Of a stretch of DNA of 7,692 nucleotides, positions 5,573-7,692 are shown in pieces; the stretch's first letter is position 1, and the number at the start of each line of letters is the position of its first letter. Under the pieces are notes generated by a model. The model saw only the letters and a list, made by a program, of their open reading frames with translations. It ran no database searches and had not been told where the DNA came from. Position numbers and translations under genes: made by a program. The DNA comes from Ktedonobacter sp. Its GTDB lineage: Bacteria; Chloroflexota; Ktedonobacteria; Ktedonobacterales; Ktedonobacteraceae. Location: contig DMFQ01000179.1 of the NCBI GenBank assembly GCA_003450555.1, positions 1-7,692 of the forward strand, read 5' to 3'.

Positions 5573-6570
5573 ATCATTATGAAGGCAAACCGCCGATTGC
5601 AGGCAGATACGAAATTCGCGAACATATCGCGACAGGCGGTATGGCCAGTGTCTACAAAACCTGGGATCACCGCGTTGAGCGCATCGTTGCCATTAAAGTC
5701 TTGCGTTCCCTTGATAAGAACGATTTACGAGCTGTCGAACGCTTCCGGCGTGAAGCCCGCGCAGCAGCCGCGCTCACTCATCCCAATGCCGTGACCATCT
5801 TTGATTTTGTTGAAGAGTGGGGTCAGTACTTTCTGGTAATGGAATATATCAATGGCCCGACCTTGAAGCAGTTGATCGGCCAAAGCCGCCAGTTACAGCC
5901 GCTCCAGGCCATAGAGATCGCGGCACAAGTTTGTGATGTTCTGGAAGTAGCTCACGCGCGCCGCTTTATCCATCGTGATATCAAACCGCAAAATATTATG
6001 CTGGCGTGGGGCGCTGGCTCGGGCAATGGCAATGGTGGACAGAGTGGAGAAAGACCTCTCGTCAAACTGACCGATTTCGGCATTGTACGTGTCCTGGAAG
6101 AGGGGGGGTTGACCAATAGCGGTATCGTGCTCGGCACCGCCGATTACCTCTCGCCAGAACAGGCGCGCGGCGAAACGTTGACAGCCTCCTCGGACCTCTA
6201 TTCACTTGGTGTGGTTATGTTCGAAATGTTGGCGGGTCGCCCTCCTTTTGTCGGCCCAACCGCGGTCTCTATTGCTATGCAGCATGCATCGACGAATCCG
6301 CCCTCTTTGCGGCAATTCAATCCCACTGTTCCACCCGAGGTTGAAAAGATTGTCATGAAAACATTGGAAAAGGATCCGGTCGATCGTTTTCAATCGGCAG
6401 CGGAGATGCAAATGGCACTGCGCCTCTGTGCGAAAGAACTGAAACGCGCGAGCCTGGTCAGGCGTTCCTCCACTAAGGGCGCGGATGGCAGGTTCCCCAC
6501 AGCGGTACAGCCAAACAAGTACGCCGGTTCTGATATTCCATCCTCCCAAAGAGGGCAATATTCATCCTGA
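5569..6570 (+). CDS. Hanks-type serine/threonine protein kinase (soluble)
   Basis: This 333-residue protein contains a complete eukaryotic-like kinase domain at about 14-285. It phosphorylates Ser/Thr on partner proteins using ATP. Visible motifs: a glycine-rich loop HIATGGMASVYK (19-30) in which the first glycine is alanine; ATP-anchoring K43 in AIKVL; helix-C E62; catalytic loop HRDIKPQN (135-142) with D137; DFG (169-171); GTADYLSPEQ (189-198) as the P+1/APE region; D209 in SSDLYSLG; and R273 near the end. All catalytic residues are present, so it should be active. A Gly/Asn-rich insertion (about 147-162) sits between the catalytic loop and DFG. The basic tail (290-333) has no TM helix or PASTA/sensor domain, unlike PknB/StkP-type receptors, so it is probably cytoplasmic. 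The TTG start is backed by GAGGT at 5558 and by overlap with an upstream TGA. It has its own strong promoter. Targets are unknown; the neighbouring LCP tail is one guess. Confidence 0.93.
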   Translation: MNHYEGKPPIAGRYEIREHIATGGMASVYKTWDHRVERIVAIKVLRSLDKNDLRAVERFRREARAAAALTHPNAVTIFDFVEEWGQYFLVMEYINGPTLKQLIGQSRQLQPLQAIEIAAQVCDVLEVAHARRFIHRDIKPQNIMLAWGAGSGNGNGGQSGERPLVKLTDFGIVRVLEEGGLTNSGIVLGTADYLSPEQARGETLTASSDLYSLGVVMFEMLAGRPPFVGPTAVSIAMQHASTNPPSLRQFNPTVPPEVEKIVMKTLEKDPVDRFQSAAEMQMALRLCAKELKRASLVRRSSTKGADGRFPTAVQPNKYAGSDIPSSQRGQYSS

Positions 6571-6686
6571 GGTGACCTTTACCCTATTACATGAGGAGCG
6601 GGTTGTTCCAGGTGTCAGTTATTTTCTGTTTTTTTAGAGTTCATATAGAATGACTACAACGGTCAGTTTTCAGCAGGAAAGTATCT

Positions 6687-7073
6687 ATGCAGCGCACACA
6701 AATCAGCACAAATCATGCTCCCGCGGCTATTGGCCCTTACAGTCAGGCCATTCGTTGCGGCCAGTTTGTCTACACCTCGGGCCAGATCGCCCTTGATCCA
6801 GCAAGTGGTCAACTCGTGGGAGAAGAAGTCCAGGAGCAGACACAGCGCGTTTTTCAGAACTTACAGGCTGTTTTAGCGGAGGCAGGAACTTCATTTGCCA
6901 ACGTCATCAAAACAACTGTCTTTCTGACAACTATGAGTGATTTCCAGGCCATGAACGCTGTCTACGCGACTTATTTCAGCGGAATGACTCCGGCACGTTC
7001 AACGGTAGCTGTCGCGGAACTCCCGCGCCAGGCACTGGTTGAGATTGAATGCATTGCCCTCATAGAAGACTAA
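6687..7073 (+). CDS. ridA: RidA/YjgF family enamine/imine deaminase
   Basis: This 128-residue protein has the full length of the RidA (YjgF/YER057c/UK114) family. These are cytosolic homotrimers that hydrolyse reactive enamine/imine products of PLP enzymes, such as 2-aminoacrylate from serine or threonine dehydratase. Family signatures are clear: APAAIGPYSQA (11-21), YTSGQI (29-34), a V.KTTVFL strand (73-80) and PARSTVAVAELP (102-113). R104 corresponds to the substrate-carboxylate arginine (R105 in E. coli RidA) and E119 to E120, so it belongs to the archetypal active subgroup rather than the inactive Rid variants. AGGA (6675-6678) lies 8 nt before the ATG. The 116-nt gap from the kinase contains a T7 tract and a weak TATAGA/TAGAAT -10 near 6644-6651 without a good -35, so an independent promoter is possible but unproven. 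dnaA follows after 17 nt, probably in the same transcript. Confidence 0.95.
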   Translation: MQRTQISTNHAPAAIGPYSQAIRCGQFVYTSGQIALDPASGQLVGEEVQEQTQRVFQNLQAVLAEAGTSFANVIKTTVFLTTMSDFQAMNAVYATYFSGMTPARSTVAVAELPRQALVEIECIALIED

Positions 7074-7077
7074 CCAC

Positions 7078-7082
7078 GGGAG
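7078..7082 (+). promoter_or_regulatory. Ribosome binding site fixing the dnaA GTG start
   Basis: GGGAG lies 8 nt before the GTG at 7091, inside the 17-nt gap after ridA. It supports GTG over the next in-frame ATG (7118), which would delete the first helix of DnaA domain I. Confidence 0.6.
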
Positions 7083-7090
7083 ATTTTTAA

Positions 7091-7692
7091 GTGAATGCAG
7101 CAGCTCTATGGCGCACCATGCTCGAACGATTGGAAACCGAGCCTATTGACGAGGTAAGTAAGGCGTGGCTGCAATCCGCTCATCTAACGGACGCTCCCAA
7201 TATTGGGGCAGATGATATCGATGCTGCCTCTCTTGCTCCACAGGATCAGGCCGTATATTTCACGCTGCAAGTTCCCGGCAGCCTGGCGCGCGATGTCATC
7301 AGTACGCGCTGGCGGCGCTCCATCGAAGATATCCTGATGGATATAACGGGCCAGCCGGTTGCTATCAGCGTCACCGATACTATGGATGACGGTTACTCCG
7401 AACGAGAGATGAATTATCGCACCTCAATGGCGGACAATAATTATGCGTACTATGAAGCGCCCGCGAAATCATCTATACACAACGAACAACCATACGTGGG
7501 CTATGGCGCCTCCGATTCACTGGAAGAGTGGGACAACGAACAGAGAGCGAACATCTTGATGCATAATCGCCTCAATCCTCGTTACACCTTTGATGCCTTT
7601 ATCGTGGGCGGCAGCAACCGGCTGGCCCACGCGGCTTCCCTGGCTGTAGCGGAGGCGCCGGGCGAATCGTATAACCCCCTCTTCTTGTATGG
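7091..7692 (+). CDS. dnaA: Chromosomal replication initiator DnaA (partial, 5' end)
   Basis: An open frame from GTG runs off the window end; 200 complete codons are visible. DnaA binds DnaA boxes at oriC, oligomerises with ATP and melts the origin. Domain I (about 1-95) shows [18 protein letters not shown] and [14 protein letters not shown] followed by the [11 protein letters not shown] strand. It is the oligomerisation and helicase-loader contact domain. An insertion of about 18 residues (33-52, rich in Asp and Ala) is present relative to E. coli. Domain II (about 96-158) is a Tyr/Asn-rich linker. Domain III begins with [20 protein letters not shown] (161-180) and [10 protein letters not shown], the hallmark start of the DnaA AAA+ core. 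The window ends after NPLFLY, just before the expected Walker A, so ATPase and DNA-binding domains are not seen. The start is supported by GGGAG at 7078. The frame abuts ridA with a 17-nt gap. No DnaA boxes are visible upstream. Identity is secure; whether this is the only dnaA copy is unknown. Confidence 0.93.
   Translation, partial: MNAAALWRTMLERLETEPIDEVSKAWLQSAHLTDAPNIGADDIDAASLAPQDQAVYFTLQVPGSLARDVISTRWRRSIEDILMDITGQPVAISVTDTMDDGYSEREMNYRTSMADNNYAYYEAPAKSSIHNEQPYVGYGASDSLEEWDNEQRANILMHNRLNPRYTFDAFIVGGSNRLAHAASLAVAEAPGESYNPLFLY

Noticed and set aside
6600..6635. T7 tract after the kinase as an intrinsic terminator.
   Set aside because: No stable GC-rich hairpin precedes the T-tract; only a 3-bp CAG/CTG pairing is visible.
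6591..6653. A 20-codon frame (starting MRSGLFQV) between the kinase and ridA.
   Set aside because: No ribosome site at usable distance, includes the T7 tract, and could easily arise by chance.

Overview
The window looks like the end of an assembled contig from a Gram-positive-like (monoderm) bacterium, most plausibly a Ktedonobacteria-type Chloroflexota. This placement is inferred from several traits together: a mid-range GC content, TTG and GTG starts, a Hanks-type Ser/Thr kinase, an LCP-family wall-polymer transferase with a very long cytoplasmic tail, a beta-propeller lipoprotein, and the style of the DnaA sequence. No single sequence match proves it. All recognised genes lie on the + strand. 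Bases 1-52 are not genomic: they are an Illumina Nextera i5 adapter ending in the Tn5 mosaic end, so biological sequence begins at base 53.

Layout. (1) 134-1696: a polytopic GT39/ArnT-like glycosyltransferase that probably uses a polyprenyl-phosphate sugar donor, followed at 17 nt by an unlisted 36-residue single-pass membrane microprotein (1714-1824). (2) A 190-bp AT-rich gap, then a two-gene envelope block. It holds an LCP (LytR-CpsA-Psr) protein with a roughly 250-residue Ser/Gln/Pro-rich cytoplasmic tail (2015-4060), overlapping by ATGA a TolB/PD40-type beta-propeller lipoprotein (4057-5346). (3) A 222-bp regulatory gap with a REP-like hairpin, a perfect 14-bp palindrome and a near-consensus extended -10 promoter (TTGACT-N17-TATACT). 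(4) A soluble Ser/Thr protein kinase (5569-6570). (5) ridA (6687-7073), then, 17 nt later, the 5' part of dnaA (7091 to the window end, GTG start). dnaA is cut off just before its Walker A motif.

How the genes may work together. The left two-thirds concerns the cell envelope: lipid-linked sugar transfer, glycopolymer attachment by LCP and a surface lipoprotein. The kinase next door could act on the cytoplasmic Ser/Thr-rich tail of the LCP protein, but this is only a hypothesis from proximity and composition. The right end joins a metabolite-damage enzyme (RidA) to the replication initiator (DnaA), which is not the usual dnaA-dnaN or rpmH-rnpA neighbourhood.

The most unusual signal is at the kinase promoter. 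The predicted +1 base (5522) is itself the A of an ATG. That ATG opens a 16-codon frame whose TGA overlaps the kinase TTG start (TTGA). This suggests a leaderless, translationally coupled leader peptide, though chance cannot be excluded from one sequence. I did not find a clear undescribed multi-gene defence or mobile system: there is no CRISPR array, transposase, tRNA or rRNA in the window.
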